Of a DNA stretch of 55,773 nucleotides, positions 1 through 7,691 are shown piece after piece (position 1 is the stretch's first letter; each line of letters starts with the position of its first letter). The notes under the pieces are model-generated. The model was not told the origin of the DNA and ran no database searches. It was given only the letters and a program-made list of their open reading frames with translations. This DNA is from an uncultured Ruminococcus sp. (GTDB lineage: Bacteria; Bacillota; Clostridia; Oscillospirales; Ruminococcaceae): positions 1-55,773 of the forward strand of contig NZ_CALDMP010000035.1 of assembly GCF_937915125.1 (NCBI RefSeq), in the 5' to 3' direction. The position numbers were made by a program, and so were the translations under genes.

Positions 1-153
1 ACGAAAAATCTGACGGCGCATCTGACGCACAATCTTTGTGCGGTATTGCCATAAAAATGCTCGTGAATACACAAAGTATTCACTGCGCTTTTTGCTTCAT
101 CTGACGAAAAATCTGACGGCGCATCTGACGCACAATCTTTGTGCGGTATTGCC
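1..153. repeat. Two partial tandem copies of the 173-bp repeat element
   Basis: Positions 1-50 and about 52-153 each end in the same right arm (CTTTGTGCGGTATTGCC) as the complete copies at 5973-6145 and 26645-26817. The second copy also carries the internal hairpin GTGAATAC-ACAAA-GTATTCAC and the short direct repeats built on ATCTGACG. The left arm is missing from the second copy and the window edge cuts the first. The remainder up to 317 has no gene; it holds a small hairpin (ATGGGC-GAAA-GCCCAT, 204-219) and otherwise nothing I recognise. Confidence 0.85.
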
Positions 154-317
154 CTAGATAAACTTGCGGCATAAATATCGTCATTCGTCGCCCTTTATTC
201 TCAATGGGCGAAAGCCCATCTTGCGGTATTCTCCTAGACTGACAAATTTTCTGCTCGCAATTTTATCTATTTCCATTTAAGGGATTAGTATAAAAAAACG
301 AAATGGAGGACAGGAAG

Positions 318-473
318 ATGAAGAAGAGTATACTGAAGGTATACAGTTTATTTGGCGGCATGATCGCATCTCTTGCCATGCTGATGACAGTTATGACAGT
401 GAATTCCACATGTATTTATCTGACACATCAGGAAGAACTGCCGCAGAATGCAAAGAAACTTCGCAAATTCTGA
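318..473 (+). CDS. agrD: AgrD-like cyclic lactone autoinducer peptide precursor
   Basis: A 51-residue pre-peptide for a quorum-sensing thiolactone. It starts at ATG 318 with GGAGG at 305-309. The layout is that of AgrD: a basic amphipathic N-terminus (MKKSILKVYSLFGG), a hydrophobic stretch rich in Met/Leu, a core NSTCIYLT, then an acidic/proline segment HQEELP and a basic tail. By analogy with clostridial AgrD, Cys32 would form a thiolactone with Thr36 (ring CIYLT). The stop codon overlaps the agrB start (TGATG), so the two genes are translationally coupled. The ring and mature length are inferred; the gene call rests on the organisation and the partner. No agrC or agrA is visible, and they may lie upstream of the window. 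Confidence 0.85.
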   Translation: MKKSILKVYSLFGGMIASLAMLMTVMTVNSTCIYLTHQEELPQNAKKLRKF

Positions 474-1051
474 TGTTCACGAAACTATCAGATACGATTA
501 CAGAATCCCTTGCGGAGAACGGCAGGATCGAATCAGAAAATCTGGAGCTTTGCCGGTATGGCGTGAGACAGCTTCTGACAATTTTGTTGAATTGGATAAC
601 AACGCTTGTAATCGGATGGCTCTTTGGTATGATCTGGGAAAGCGTTATATTTACTGCTGCCTACATACCGCTGCGCAGCTATGCCGGTGGATTTCATGCC
701 AAAACGCCTTTGCGCTGTTATGTTTATTCGATTTTGATGATCGCTGCCGTTCTGACAGTATTGCGGTTTGTTCCGGAACAGATCGGATATGACGGAGCTG
801 CATACCTGGTCTCCGGTGTTGTTTTCTGGAAACTGGCACCGGTGGAGGATCCGAATAAACCTTTGGATGAAATGGAGAAAAGGGTATTCCGGCGGCGTAC
901 AATGTATATATGGCTGCTAGAAAGTGCAGTGATTTTGGTTTTATTTCTTCTGCGGCAGCAGATGGCAGGACGATGTGTTGTTTTGTCCATGCTGGTGCTG
1001 AGCGGAATGCTGATTGCAGGAAAAATCAAAAATGTCCGGTATAAATGCTGA
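473..1051 (+). CDS. agrB: AgrB-like accessory gene regulator protease/exporter
   Basis: A 192-residue membrane endopeptidase that cleaves the C-terminal tail of AgrD and forms the thiolactone. The family signature is clear: RSYAGGFHAKTPLRC, with the catalytic His75 and Cys82 spaced as in Staphylococcus AgrB. About five or six hydrophobic segments follow, as expected for an integral membrane protein. An upstream in-frame ATG at 410 would add 21 residues inside agrD; I chose ATG 473 because it overlaps the agrD stop and gives the usual family length. The C-terminus is basic (GKIKNVRYKC). Confidence 0.92.
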   Translation: MFTKLSDTITESLAENGRIESENLELCRYGVRQLLTILLNWITTLVIGWLFGMIWESVIFTAAYIPLRSYAGGFHAKTPLRCYVYSILMIAAVLTVLRFVPEQIGYDGAAYLVSGVVFWKLAPVEDPNKPLDEMEKRVFRRRTMYIWLLESAVILVLFLLRQQMAGRCVVLSMLVLSGMLIAGKIKNVRYKC

Positions 1052-1550
1052 TCTCTGATTGAAGACAAACGGACAGATCAATAAAGATAAAAAAAGTAGA
1101 TAACAAAAGAATCGAAGAAAAAACGAGTTGATATCACAGAAAGCCAATTTTTTCATACGTTTGGTGTTATCTGTCTTTAGCATTACACATGATTTATTGA
1201 AACGGCTCTGACGTATGCTACGAACAGACAGATACAGACAGGAACAATTCAATATTACAGAAACAGAAGCATAATGATGAATAGAACTGTCAAAACAACG
1301 ATGGAATGCCACGTGATTATGAACTGGAGACAACAGAACTCACACGAGCAGAAAAATTGGGAACTGAATAAGATCGGTCTCTTCCCGAATATCTGATAAA
1401 AAATAAACATGATAATTGGGGAAGACTGTGTGAAGTCCGGACAGAGAGAAAAAATACTGTCCGGGCTTTTTGCATTCTTTTGCGATATATAGACGCACCT
1501 TTTTTCGTTATGCGGAATATACTGGATTGAACCTGAAAGGAGGAACAGAG
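1052..1550. other. Intergenic region with no recognisable gene
   Basis: About 500 bases of AT-rich sequence. The only structure I can support is an intrinsic terminator at 1437-1471. A 21-codon ORF at 1306-1371 (MPRDYELETTELTRAEKLGTE) has no clear ribosome binding site and may be a gene remnant. The minus-strand ORFs here have no recognisable content. Confidence 0.5.
1437..1471 (+). terminator. Intrinsic terminator upstream of spoVM
   Basis: Stem CCGGACAG / CTGTCCGG with a 12-nt A-rich loop, followed by GCTTTTT. It separates the agr region from spoVM. Confidence 0.8.
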
Positions 1551-1646
1551 ATGAAAATTGTTGTTGTGAAGAGCCCGCGTTTGCTGTCTGGTTTGTTTCG
1601 TGTGATATTTAAAATTCAAAAGGAATCGTCTGAGGAAGAACGATAA
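1551..1646 (+). CDS. spoVM: Stage V sporulation protein M (SpoVM)
   Basis: A 31-residue amphipathic protein beginning MKIVVVKSPRLLSGLFRVIF. The pattern MK-x-V/T-K-x-P-x-x-L-x-G-x-x-R matches Bacillus SpoVM, which reads MKFYTIKLPKFLGGIVRAM. SpoVM recognises the convex forespore membrane and recruits the SpoIVA ATPase. A strong ribosome binding site (AAAGGAGG) lies nine bases before ATG 1551. The acidic tail (ESSEEER) is longer than in Bacillus. spoIVA is encoded 1.1 kb away on the other strand, which supports the call. The gene is short enough to be missed by automated annotation. Confidence 0.85.
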   Translation: MKIVVVKSPRLLSGLFRVIFKIQKESSEEER

Positions 1647-1691
1647 GGTAACACTGCACAAAGAACGCCTGCGGCTTTGTGCGGTATTGCC
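1647..1691. repeat. Short deletion derivative of the repeat element
   Basis: A 45-bp copy consisting almost only of the two terminal inverted arms (GGTAACACTGCACAAAG and CTTTGTGCGGTATTGCC). It begins directly after the spoVM stop codon. Confidence 0.75.
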
Positions 1692-1709
1692 CTGAACCAT
1701 CCATATCCT

Positions 1710-1749
1710 ATGCCTTTGTCATACAAGCTGTGACAAAGGCATATTTTTT
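1710..1749 (+). terminator. Intrinsic terminator after spoVM
   Basis: Perfect 11-bp stem TGCCTTTGTCA / TGACAAAGGCA, then TATTTTTTG. It isolates spoVM as a single-gene transcript. Confidence 0.88.
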
Positions 1750-1813
1750 GCGTATAGGACATAAAGTGAATCAGAAGAGATAGGCTATACTTGCGAAAAA
1801 GGAGCGTAATGAC

Positions 1814-2104
1814 ATGGAAGAATTCAAAGAAAATGACATGGAGAAACGTCAGGAGATGATTTCTTCTGAACCAATTCAGATCATTGGCGATACAGTGCCC
1901 AAAAAAGAACAGCATGCAGATGATGTGGCTCTGACGCAATGTATTCTCTGTGTGGTTCTCGTGCTTTGTGTATTTGCACTCCATTGGATAAAGCCCGAAT
2001 GGCAGGAGATGCTTTTGTCACAGTATGCAGCTCATAGAGATGCACCGCCCATTGCATGGCTGGACAGCTTTCTGAAGGCGGTTCAGCAGTGGATCGCCGG
2101 ATGA
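1814..2104 (+). CDS. Small single-pass membrane protein upstream of the site-2 protease (SpoIVFA-position)
   Basis: 96 residues: a charged, probably cytoplasmic N-terminus of about 40 residues, one hydrophobic helix (about 43-60), and a short outer tail. AAGGAG at 1798-1803 supports ATG 1814. Its stop overlaps the start of the following protease (ATGA), so the two are translationally coupled. In Bacillus the pro-sigma-K protease SpoIVFB is preceded by its single-pass regulator SpoIVFA. The position and topology fit that role, but the M23/LytM domain of SpoIVFA is absent and I see no sequence similarity. The function is inferred from context only. Confidence 0.6.
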   Translation: MEEFKENDMEKRQEMISSEPIQIIGDTVPKKEQHADDVALTQCILCVVLVLCVFALHWIKPEWQEMLLSQYAAHRDAPPIAWLDSFLKAVQQWIAG

Positions 2105-2700
2105 TTCGGTTGTCTTGGCATGGTATAACATTCTGTGTGGATTTCAGCTTTTTTGCAGTTGCTGCATGGATTGCACTCAGCGGTGGACAGCGAATGCTTT
2201 GGGAAATCTTATCTGCCTGCCTGCTGCACGAACTGGGGCATCTGATAGCTATGGAGTGCTTTCATCGCCGGGTGCAGAAGGTGATGCTTTGCGGCGCAGG
2301 TGTTCTCATTCAACCGGCAGGGGATTATGCTGCCTATTGGCAGGACGAAATCGTTTTTCTCGCCGGTCCACTTGCAAATCTGTTCTTTGGTGGAATTCTT
2401 GTGGCAGTCCAAGGCGTAAATGCATTCGGAATGCTCCATCTGGGATTGGGGCTGTTTAATCTCATGCCCTATTCACATCTGGACGGTGGGTCAGTTTTGT
2501 ATGCTGCACTCTCCGCTATGAATCTGCTGCCCGATCGGACAATACAAATTCTCAATGGAATCAGTCTATGCTTCTCAGCAGGACTATTTTGTGCTGCATT
2601 TGCGCTTGGCGTTCGAAATGTTTCCTTTTATGGCATGGTGTTATATCTGCTGTTTTTACAATTTCTACTGAAAAAAGAAAATACGAGATCGATCCCATGA
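2101..2700 (+). CDS. Site-2 protease family intramembrane metalloprotease, SpoIVFB-like
   Basis: A 199-residue membrane zinc protease of the M50 family. It has the HELGH zinc motif at residues 43-47, the GPLAN motif at 89-93 and the second metal ligand region NLMPYSHLDGG at 120-130, set in about five or six hydrophobic segments. There is no PDZ or CBS domain, as in SpoIVFB of Bacillus, which releases sigma-K from its pro-form in the mother cell. I chose ATG 2101 because it overlaps the preceding stop; an upstream in-frame ATG at 2056 lies inside that gene. Lying between spoVM and spoIVA, it is a good candidate for the pro-sigma-K protease, although M50 enzymes have other roles too. Confidence 0.8.
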   Translation: MIRLSWHGITFCVDFSFFAVAAWIALSGGQRMLWEILSACLLHELGHLIAMECFHRRVQKVMLCGAGVLIQPAGDYAAYWQDEIVFLAGPLANLFFGGILVAVQGVNAFGMLHLGLGLFNLMPYSHLDGGSVLYAALSAMNLLPDRTIQILNGISLCFSAGLFCAAFALGVRNVSFYGMVLYLLFLQFLLKKENTRSIP

Positions 2701-2721
2701 TACATTTTGGATCATATCAGC

Positions 2722-2762
2722 AAAAAAAGGCTGCTGCATTTACTGTGCATCAGCCTTTTTCT
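2722..2762. terminator. Bidirectional terminator between the protease gene and spoIVA
   Basis: AAAAAGGCTG-CTGCA paired with TGTGCAT-CAGCCTTTTT, with A and T runs on both flanks, so it can serve both convergent transcripts. Confidence 0.85.
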
Positions 2763-2771
2763 GAATCAAAA

Positions 2772-4247
2772 TTATAAGATAAAACAAATCAATCCGCTGC
2801 ATCCTTCGTTGATGATACGCTGCAGCGTCTCCTGCAATTTCAGCCGTGCGTCCATGGGCATTTTGGAAAGCTTGTTGTGCAGACCCTCGCCCACCAACTC
2901 GTGGAGTGATTTGCCGAAGATGTTGGATGACCAGATCTTTGTGGGGTCTTCCTCGAAGCCCTCCAGCAGATACATGACCAGCTCTTCGCTCTGCCGTTCC
3001 GTTCCCACAATAGGGCTTACTGTGGTGCGGATATCTGCACGCATCATGTGAATAGACGGTGCAGAGGCACGTAGGCGCACGCCGTATCTGCCGCCCTGCT
3101 TGATGATCTCCGGTTCTTCCAGGGTCATTTCCTCCTGATCAGGCATGACAATGCCATAGCCCGTTGCCTCTACCTCACGCAGTGCCGGTTCGATCTTGGC
3201 GTATTCTTTCTGTATCCGGCTCAGTTCCATGAGAATGGGCAGCAGGTCGTTTTCGCCGTGGATATCCAGCCCGGTCGCCTCGCCCAGGATACGATAAAAC
3301 AGCGTAGAATCAATGCCGATCTGCACGGTCACGCCGCCGGAACCCATGTCAATGTCCCGTATGGCTGCATCTGTTACATAAGGACAGGTGCGTACGGCTT
3401 CTGCAAAGCTATCCGTATCCCGGATGGTATGGATCTCCGACGCTGCCTGACGAATGCAGGAAAAGACGGAATCACGCAGCCAGTGGTCTTTCTCCAGCTC
3501 GGCGATCCAGTGGGGCATGCACACGTTGATTTCCCGGACGGGAAACACCCGTAGCAGTTCGGTCAGAATGGTGCGGATATCGCTTTCGTCCAAGTCAGGA
3601 CAACTTACGGGGATCACCGGCGCATTATACTGCTCCTGGAGTCTTGCCGCCAATTCCTTGGCTTCTTTCGTATGGGGATGCAGGCAGTTGAGCAGAACTG
3701 CAAAAGGTTTCCCCAGTTCTTGCAATTCTTCAATGACACGCTGTTCGCAAGCGGCATATTCTGCACGGGGCAGATCAGTAATACTGCCGTCTGTAGTGAC
3801 CACCAGACCAATGGTGGAGTGCTCTGCAATGACCTTTCGGGTGCCAACTTCTGCTGCCATATTGAAGGGGACTTCCTGGTCAAACCACGGGGTATGTACC
3901 ATCCGGGGATGTTCGTTTTCGATATACCCCAGCGCACTAGGGATAATATAGCCCACGCAGTCGATCATACGCACCCGCATTCTCGCTGCATCTCCCAGCG
4001 TCAGCTCCACGGCTTCTTCGGGAATGAATTTCGGTTCTGTGGTCATAATGGTTCTGCCGCCGGCAGACTGAGGGAGTTCGTCAATGGCACGTTCCCGCCA
4101 GGCTTCGCTCTGGATGTTGGGAATGACCAGCTGTTCCATGAACCGTTTGATAAAAGTGGATTTTCCCGAACGGACGGGACCGACCACGCCCACATAAATA
4201 TCGCCCCTTGTACGCCGAGCAATGTCTGCATAAATATCATTTGCCAT
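2772..4247 (-). CDS. spoIVA: Stage IV sporulation protein A, spore coat morphogenetic ATPase
   Basis: 491 residues, nearly the length of Bacillus SpoIVA. It polymerises on the forespore surface with ATP hydrolysis to form the coat basement layer. The N-terminus ANDIYADIARRTRGDIYVG and Walker A GPVRSGKST (residues 23-31) are family hallmarks, and the C-terminus ends in the hydrophobic GLICFIL used for SpoVM contact. The start at 4247 is preceded by AGGAGG; an ATG eight codons upstream lacks one. It is the second gene after sipL, 27 bases downstream, and likely the same transcript. Confidence 0.95.
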   Translation of the reverse strand: MANDIYADIARRTRGDIYVGVVGPVRSGKSTFIKRFMEQLVIPNIQSEAWRERAIDELPQSAGGRTIMTTEPKFIPEEAVELTLGDAARMRVRMIDCVGYIIPSALGYIENEHPRMVHTPWFDQEVPFNMAAEVGTRKVIAEHSTIGLVVTTDGSITDLPRAEYAACEQRVIEELQELGKPFAVLLNCLHPHTKEAKELAARLQEQYNAPVIPVSCPDLDESDIRTILTELLRVFPVREINVCMPHWIAELEKDHWLRDSVFSCIRQAASEIHTIRDTDSFAEAVRTCPYVTDAAIRDIDMGSGGVTVQIGIDSTLFYRILGEATGLDIHGENDLLPILMELSRIQKEYAKIEPALREVEATGYGIVMPDQEEMTLEEPEIIKQGGRYGVRLRASAPSIHMMRADIRTTVSPIVGTERQSEELVMYLLEGFEEDPTKIWSSNIFGKSLHELVGEGLHNKLSKMPMDARLKLQETLQRIINEGCSGLICFIL

Positions 4248-4274
4248 TCTATCTGCGCCTCCTGTACACACTTG

Positions 4275-5831
4275 TTAGTGGACGATGGGAATGAAAAGCA
4301 TACCTGGTGTGGTCAGCTGTTCATCTGTCAGTTCATTTTCCTCCATGATGGCACCAACGCTGGTGTGACACCGCTTTGCAATATCCCAGACATTTTCATG
4401 CTCCACGCCGTAATACAGCTTCAGCGCATAGTCGCCGTCACGTACCAGTTTGTTTTCACCATCCACAGTCAGATCAGAAAGGCAGGTATGTCTTGCTGAG
4501 GGACAGAGGGTGCCGTGTAGCAGCAGATTTGCCTTGACGGAAATGGTGCCATCGGATGCCAGATGATAGGTGCAATCTGTGGGTTCCACCTGTGCCTGGA
4601 GCGTGGCATTATCCACAGGCGTGTCGGAATCGGTGTATACCTCGAATGCCTCTTCTTTTTCCAGGAGCATAGGCATACCTTCTGTATCCCGTGCCAGCAG
4701 ACTACAGCAGAGCATACCGCTTACACGGATCCGGTTGGTGTCAGAGAGAAGCTGCATGTTGATATTGCGCACCTGGCAGTGCAGGTCATAGATGCACTCT
4801 GGAATGGTATCTCCCGGATGCAAGGTCGCATTGCACATCAGATTGGCGTGTACCGGCTCTGGTGCCATGTCGATTTGCAGGGACACGGTGCTTTGCTCAC
4901 AGGGATACAACGTGGAGAAAGCGTCAGTTACCAGCTGTACTGCGGCAGTTTTCACAGCAGTGCAGCGCATCCGCAGTTCGATCTCGCACTGGAGCAGATC
5001 CATGGCACCGTTTTTTCCGGCGGTAGGCTTGAGATCACAGCGGATGACCTGAACATCGGCATTGCCCCGGTAGCTGTCGTCGATCTGTTCCATATCCACG
5101 ATCTGGCTGTATGGGATGGTGAACTGCATCTGATCCAGACCGTTAGAACCGTCCTCCCGCTGCCAGGTGTAAAGAAAATGCACTTCAGCTTCCCCTTTGA
5201 CAATGAGCTTTCCAGCCAGAATGGACTGCTCCTGGTGATCCAGCCGTACTTCACTGCGGACAATATTGCGGATGGGCGGTTTTGAAGTGCCCAGTTCGAT
5301 ATCTTCACTGAGGATCATATTTTTCATAGCGCAGCGTTTTTGTGCGGCATATTCCACCGGAATCTTTCGCAGCTGCACATGCATCCCAAAGACATCCCGG
5401 ATGACCTCCTGCTTGCGGTCGCCTGTTATACGGATCTGAACAGAGACAGCACCTCTTACTTCCAGGCGGCGTGGGCTGACGGCACGGCAGTTGGCGTATG
5501 TGGTTTTGGGACGCAGATGTACGGTAGGGGAATCGGTGGGGCGGGGCAGCTCAATGCTGCGGGAAAATGTCATCTGCTGTGAGACGCATTGCAGCAGGGT
5601 ACTGCCGGAGCCGCAGTAGAGCACCCGGATATCGGCACGCAGCTCATAGGTAATGCGGTCAGTGCCGGTGGTGTAGTTGACAACGGTGGGCTGAATCTCA
5701 CAGCCGATGATTCGGAAGATATCTGGGTCATAGTCAGGCAGTACATAATCCAGTTCAACGCTCTGCTCCTGCATATCGTCCAGAATGGTTTCCGTGACAG
5801 GGATCATCTCCCGGTTGATTTTCAAGTCCAT
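4275..5831 (-). CDS. sipL: SipL-like SpoIVA-interacting protein (DUF3794 plus LysM)
   Basis: 518 residues. The N-terminal two thirds carry repeated DUF3794 (SPOCS) modules of beta-rich sequence; the last 50 residues form a LysM-like domain (YGVEHENVWDIAKRCHTSVG... ending TPGMLFIPIVH). In Clostridioides difficile a protein of this layout, SipL, binds SpoIVA through the LysM domain and is needed for coat attachment. The start is supported by AAGGAGGAG nine bases upstream. Its position directly before spoIVA strengthens the assignment. There is no signal peptide, as expected for a mother-cell cytoplasmic protein. Confidence 0.88.
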   Translation of the reverse strand: MDLKINREMIPVTETILDDMQEQSVELDYVLPDYDPDIFRIIGCEIQPTVVNYTTGTDRITYELRADIRVLYCGSGSTLLQCVSQQMTFSRSIELPRPTDSPTVHLRPKTTYANCRAVSPRRLEVRGAVSVQIRITGDRKQEVIRDVFGMHVQLRKIPVEYAAQKRCAMKNMILSEDIELGTSKPPIRNIVRSEVRLDHQEQSILAGKLIVKGEAEVHFLYTWQREDGSNGLDQMQFTIPYSQIVDMEQIDDSYRGNADVQVIRCDLKPTAGKNGAMDLLQCEIELRMRCTAVKTAAVQLVTDAFSTLYPCEQSTVSLQIDMAPEPVHANLMCNATLHPGDTIPECIYDLHCQVRNINMQLLSDTNRIRVSGMLCCSLLARDTEGMPMLLEKEEAFEVYTDSDTPVDNATLQAQVEPTDCTYHLASDGTISVKANLLLHGTLCPSARHTCLSDLTVDGENKLVRDGDYALKLYYGVEHENVWDIAKRCHTSVGAIMEENELTDEQLTTPGMLFIPIVH

Positions 5832-5972
5832 GTGGAACTCCTCCTTTTCGCCGTCCGGCGGCGTTTGTTTGCTCTATCCTATGCAGACAAGCGGACAGTT
5901 AGACCAAAGAGGGGATTTGTGAACACGCTCTCATTTATCTCCGCAGGCGATACCAACATTCTTCATTCCTAA

Positions 5973-6145
5973 GGCAACACCGCACAAAGAGCGCCTGACG
6001 GCTTTGCACGTCATATGCTTGCATCTTTTCCGTCATATTTCACAAAAATGCTCGTGAATACACAAAGTATTCACTGCGCTTTTTGCTTCATCTGACGAAA
6101 AATCTGACGGCGCATCTGACGCACAATCTTTGTGCGGTATTGCCC
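5973..6145. repeat. Full-length 173-bp repeat element, MITE-like
   Basis: Bounded by imperfect terminal inverted repeats GGCAACACCGCACAAAG and CTTTGTGCGGTATTGCC. The inside has the hairpin GTGAATAC-ACAAA-GTATTCAC followed by GCGCTTTTTGC, which resembles an intrinsic terminator, and tandem ATCTGACG units. TA lies at both borders. No coding capacity. Present in nearly the same form, inverted, at 26645-26817. Confidence 0.88.
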
Positions 6146-6148
6146 TAA

Positions 6149-6181
6149 GGCAACACCACACAATCTTTGTTCGTTATTGCC
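6149..6181. repeat. Minimal copy of the repeat element
   Basis: Only the two arms remain (GGCAACACCACACAA, then CTTTGTTCGTTATTGCC). It follows the full copy directly, separated by CTAA. The whole gap 5832-6241 between sipL and coaX contains no gene. Confidence 0.7.
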
Positions 6182-6241
6182 CTAATTCAAAAAATGGCAC
6201 AAGGGGGATTCCCAAGTGCCAATGTTTCCTATAAGATAGAT

Positions 6242-7012
6242 TTATGCGCCGATATTTTTCTGATATATCAGTTGCAACCCTTTCAGCAGCAGCATGTTAT
6301 CCAGTACGATCTCATGCCGGCAGTGGGGGATGATATATTCGGACATGCCGCCTGTGGCGAGAAATGTGGGCGTTTCGCCGAGTTCATCTGTGATTCGATC
6401 CAGTAATCCGTCAATGCATCCTGCGGCACCATAGAGGATGCCGCTTTTCATGCATTCGATGGTATTGCTGCCGATGCATTTTTTCGGCGGCTCCAGGGAA
6501 ATTTTTGGGAGCTGCGCAGTCTTTTCCGTGAGGGCGTTCATGGAGATGCCAACGCCTGGCGCAATGATGCCGCCGATATGCCGCCGCTGGGCGTCAATGA
6601 CGGAAAGGGTAGTTGCTGTGCCCATGTCGATGATAACGATAGGTGGCTTGTATTCGTGAAGTGCTGCTACAGCGTCAGCCACACGGTCGCTGCCCAGCTG
6701 CGCCGGATTGTCGATGGCGATCTGCAGCCCGGTCTTGATGCCGGGACCTACGATCATCACCGGACAGCGTGCAATCTTTTCAATTGCCTTGCGCATGGAA
6801 TTGTTGATAGACGGCACAACAGAAGAGATAATGCTGCCTTCGATCTCATCTGTGCGGATCTCGTAGATTTCCAGAATCGTTTTGATGGAAATGGCAAGCT
6901 CCAGGGGCGTGGCATTCTGGTTGGTGGAAATACGTTCCACAAATAAAATCTGCTGCTCCTGGAAGCAGCCGATGACAACGTTGGTGTTGCCGATATCAAT
7001 GGCGAGTACCAT
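6242..7012 (-). CDS. coaX: Type III pantothenate kinase
   Basis: 256 residues. Phosphorylates pantothenate in the first step of coenzyme A synthesis. The ASKHA-fold phosphate motif AIDIGNTNVVIGCF is at the N-terminus, followed by GSDRVADAVAA, the DMGTATTLSVID motif and GGIIAPGVGIS, all typical of CoaX, which is insensitive to CoA feedback and requires a monovalent cation. Length is normal for the family. A sigma-A promoter precedes it at 7048-7076, and GGAGG lies just before the ATG. Transcribed alone. Confidence 0.95.
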   Translation of the reverse strand: MVLAIDIGNTNVVIGCFQEQQILFVERISTNQNATPLELAISIKTILEIYEIRTDEIEGSIISSVVPSINNSMRKAIEKIARCPVMIVGPGIKTGLQIAIDNPAQLGSDRVADAVAALHEYKPPIVIIDMGTATTLSVIDAQRRHIGGIIAPGVGISMNALTEKTAQLPKISLEPPKKCIGSNTIECMKSGILYGAAGCIDGLLDRITDELGETPTFLATGGMSEYIIPHCRHEIVLDNMLLLKGLQLIYQKNIGA

Positions 7013-7047
7013 GGAAATACCTCCGGGATAGAAATTTCTTTTTCGCT

Positions 7048-7076
7048 ATTATAGCATAGTTTACGTGGAAATGCAA
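7048..7076 (-). promoter_or_regulatory. Predicted sigma-A promoter of coaX
   Basis: On the minus strand TTGCAT, 17-bp spacer, TATAAT (plus-strand 7071-7076 and 7048-7053). Confidence 0.75.
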
Positions 7077-7109
7077 GTTGTGATGAAAAAATCCGAGTTT
7101 CAAAATCAG

Positions 7110-7138
7110 TTGAAAAAATGTTGTTGTTGTGTTATAAT
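7110..7138 (+). promoter_or_regulatory. Predicted sigma-A promoter for the 7169 gene
   Basis: TTGAAA, 17-bp spacer, TATAAT; divergent from the coaX promoter. Confidence 0.75.
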
Positions 7139-7168
7139 GAACAAAATGGAAGAAAGGTAAGAGAAGAT

Positions 7169-7567
7169 ATGAAACGAAATGATGCAGAATACAGAAACAT
7201 ACTTCTTTGTATTCTGTTCGGAATGTTTTTGCTGACAGCATATTGTGTACATAAAAATCAAATTAGCGTTGAATCTTTTTCTTTTTCCCATGATGCAGAT
7301 GTCTATCAATTTGAGGATATTCAGCGAGCAGGTGTAAAAACCAACGGATTCTCGAATACCCAGGAAACATCCGTTACAAATGCAGGTCAGGCAGTTGCAC
7401 TTGCTAAAAATGAGCTTACAATCTCCTATAATCAAATTGCTGTAGAATATGATGCACAAAGCTGTATGTGGCGTGTGTGCTTTTCCACCAAAAATACTGC
7501 TGGCAATGAACAGGCGGTTTATCTGAACTCAGATGGTACAACAAGGCTCTGCACTTGGGGAGAATGA
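7169..7567 (+). CDS. Membrane-anchored secreted protein of unknown function
   Basis: 132 residues from ATG 7169: a short basic start, one hydrophobic helix (about residues 10-26) acting as anchor or uncleaved signal, then an extracytoplasmic domain. The last 60 residues (AVALAKNEL...VEYD...MWRVCFSTKN...YLNSDGTTRL) have the helix-strand pattern of a PepSY-like fold, which is only a suggestion. The upstream in-frame ATG at 7118 lies before the -10 box and is not used. It has its own promoter and stands alone. Confidence 0.65.
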   Translation: MKRNDAEYRNILLCILFGMFLLTAYCVHKNQISVESFSFSHDADVYQFEDIQRAGVKTNGFSNTQETSVTNAGQAVALAKNELTISYNQIAVEYDAQSCMWRVCFSTKNTAGNEQAVYLNSDGTTRLCTWGE

Positions 7568-7598
7568 ATACCAAACGAAAAAATCCCACCGGAAACGC

Positions 7599-7627
7599 TG
7601 GACAAAATCCGGCGCATATGCTATAAT
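7599..7627 (+). promoter_or_regulatory. Predicted sigma-A promoter of apgM
   Basis: TGGACA, 17-bp spacer, TATAAT, 65 bases before the gene. Confidence 0.72.
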
Positions 7628-7691
7628 GAATAACGAACAAATTGGAAAACACCCAATTTTCTGAAAAAAGTGAGAGCAGGAGGCTTATCTG

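Noticed and set aside
410..472. Extension of AgrB by 21 residues
   Set aside because: Lies inside agrD in another frame; the TGATG overlap marks the real start.
1306..1371. 21-codon ORF between agrB and spoVM
   Set aside because: No ribosome binding site and no recognisable family; listed only as part of the intergenic region.
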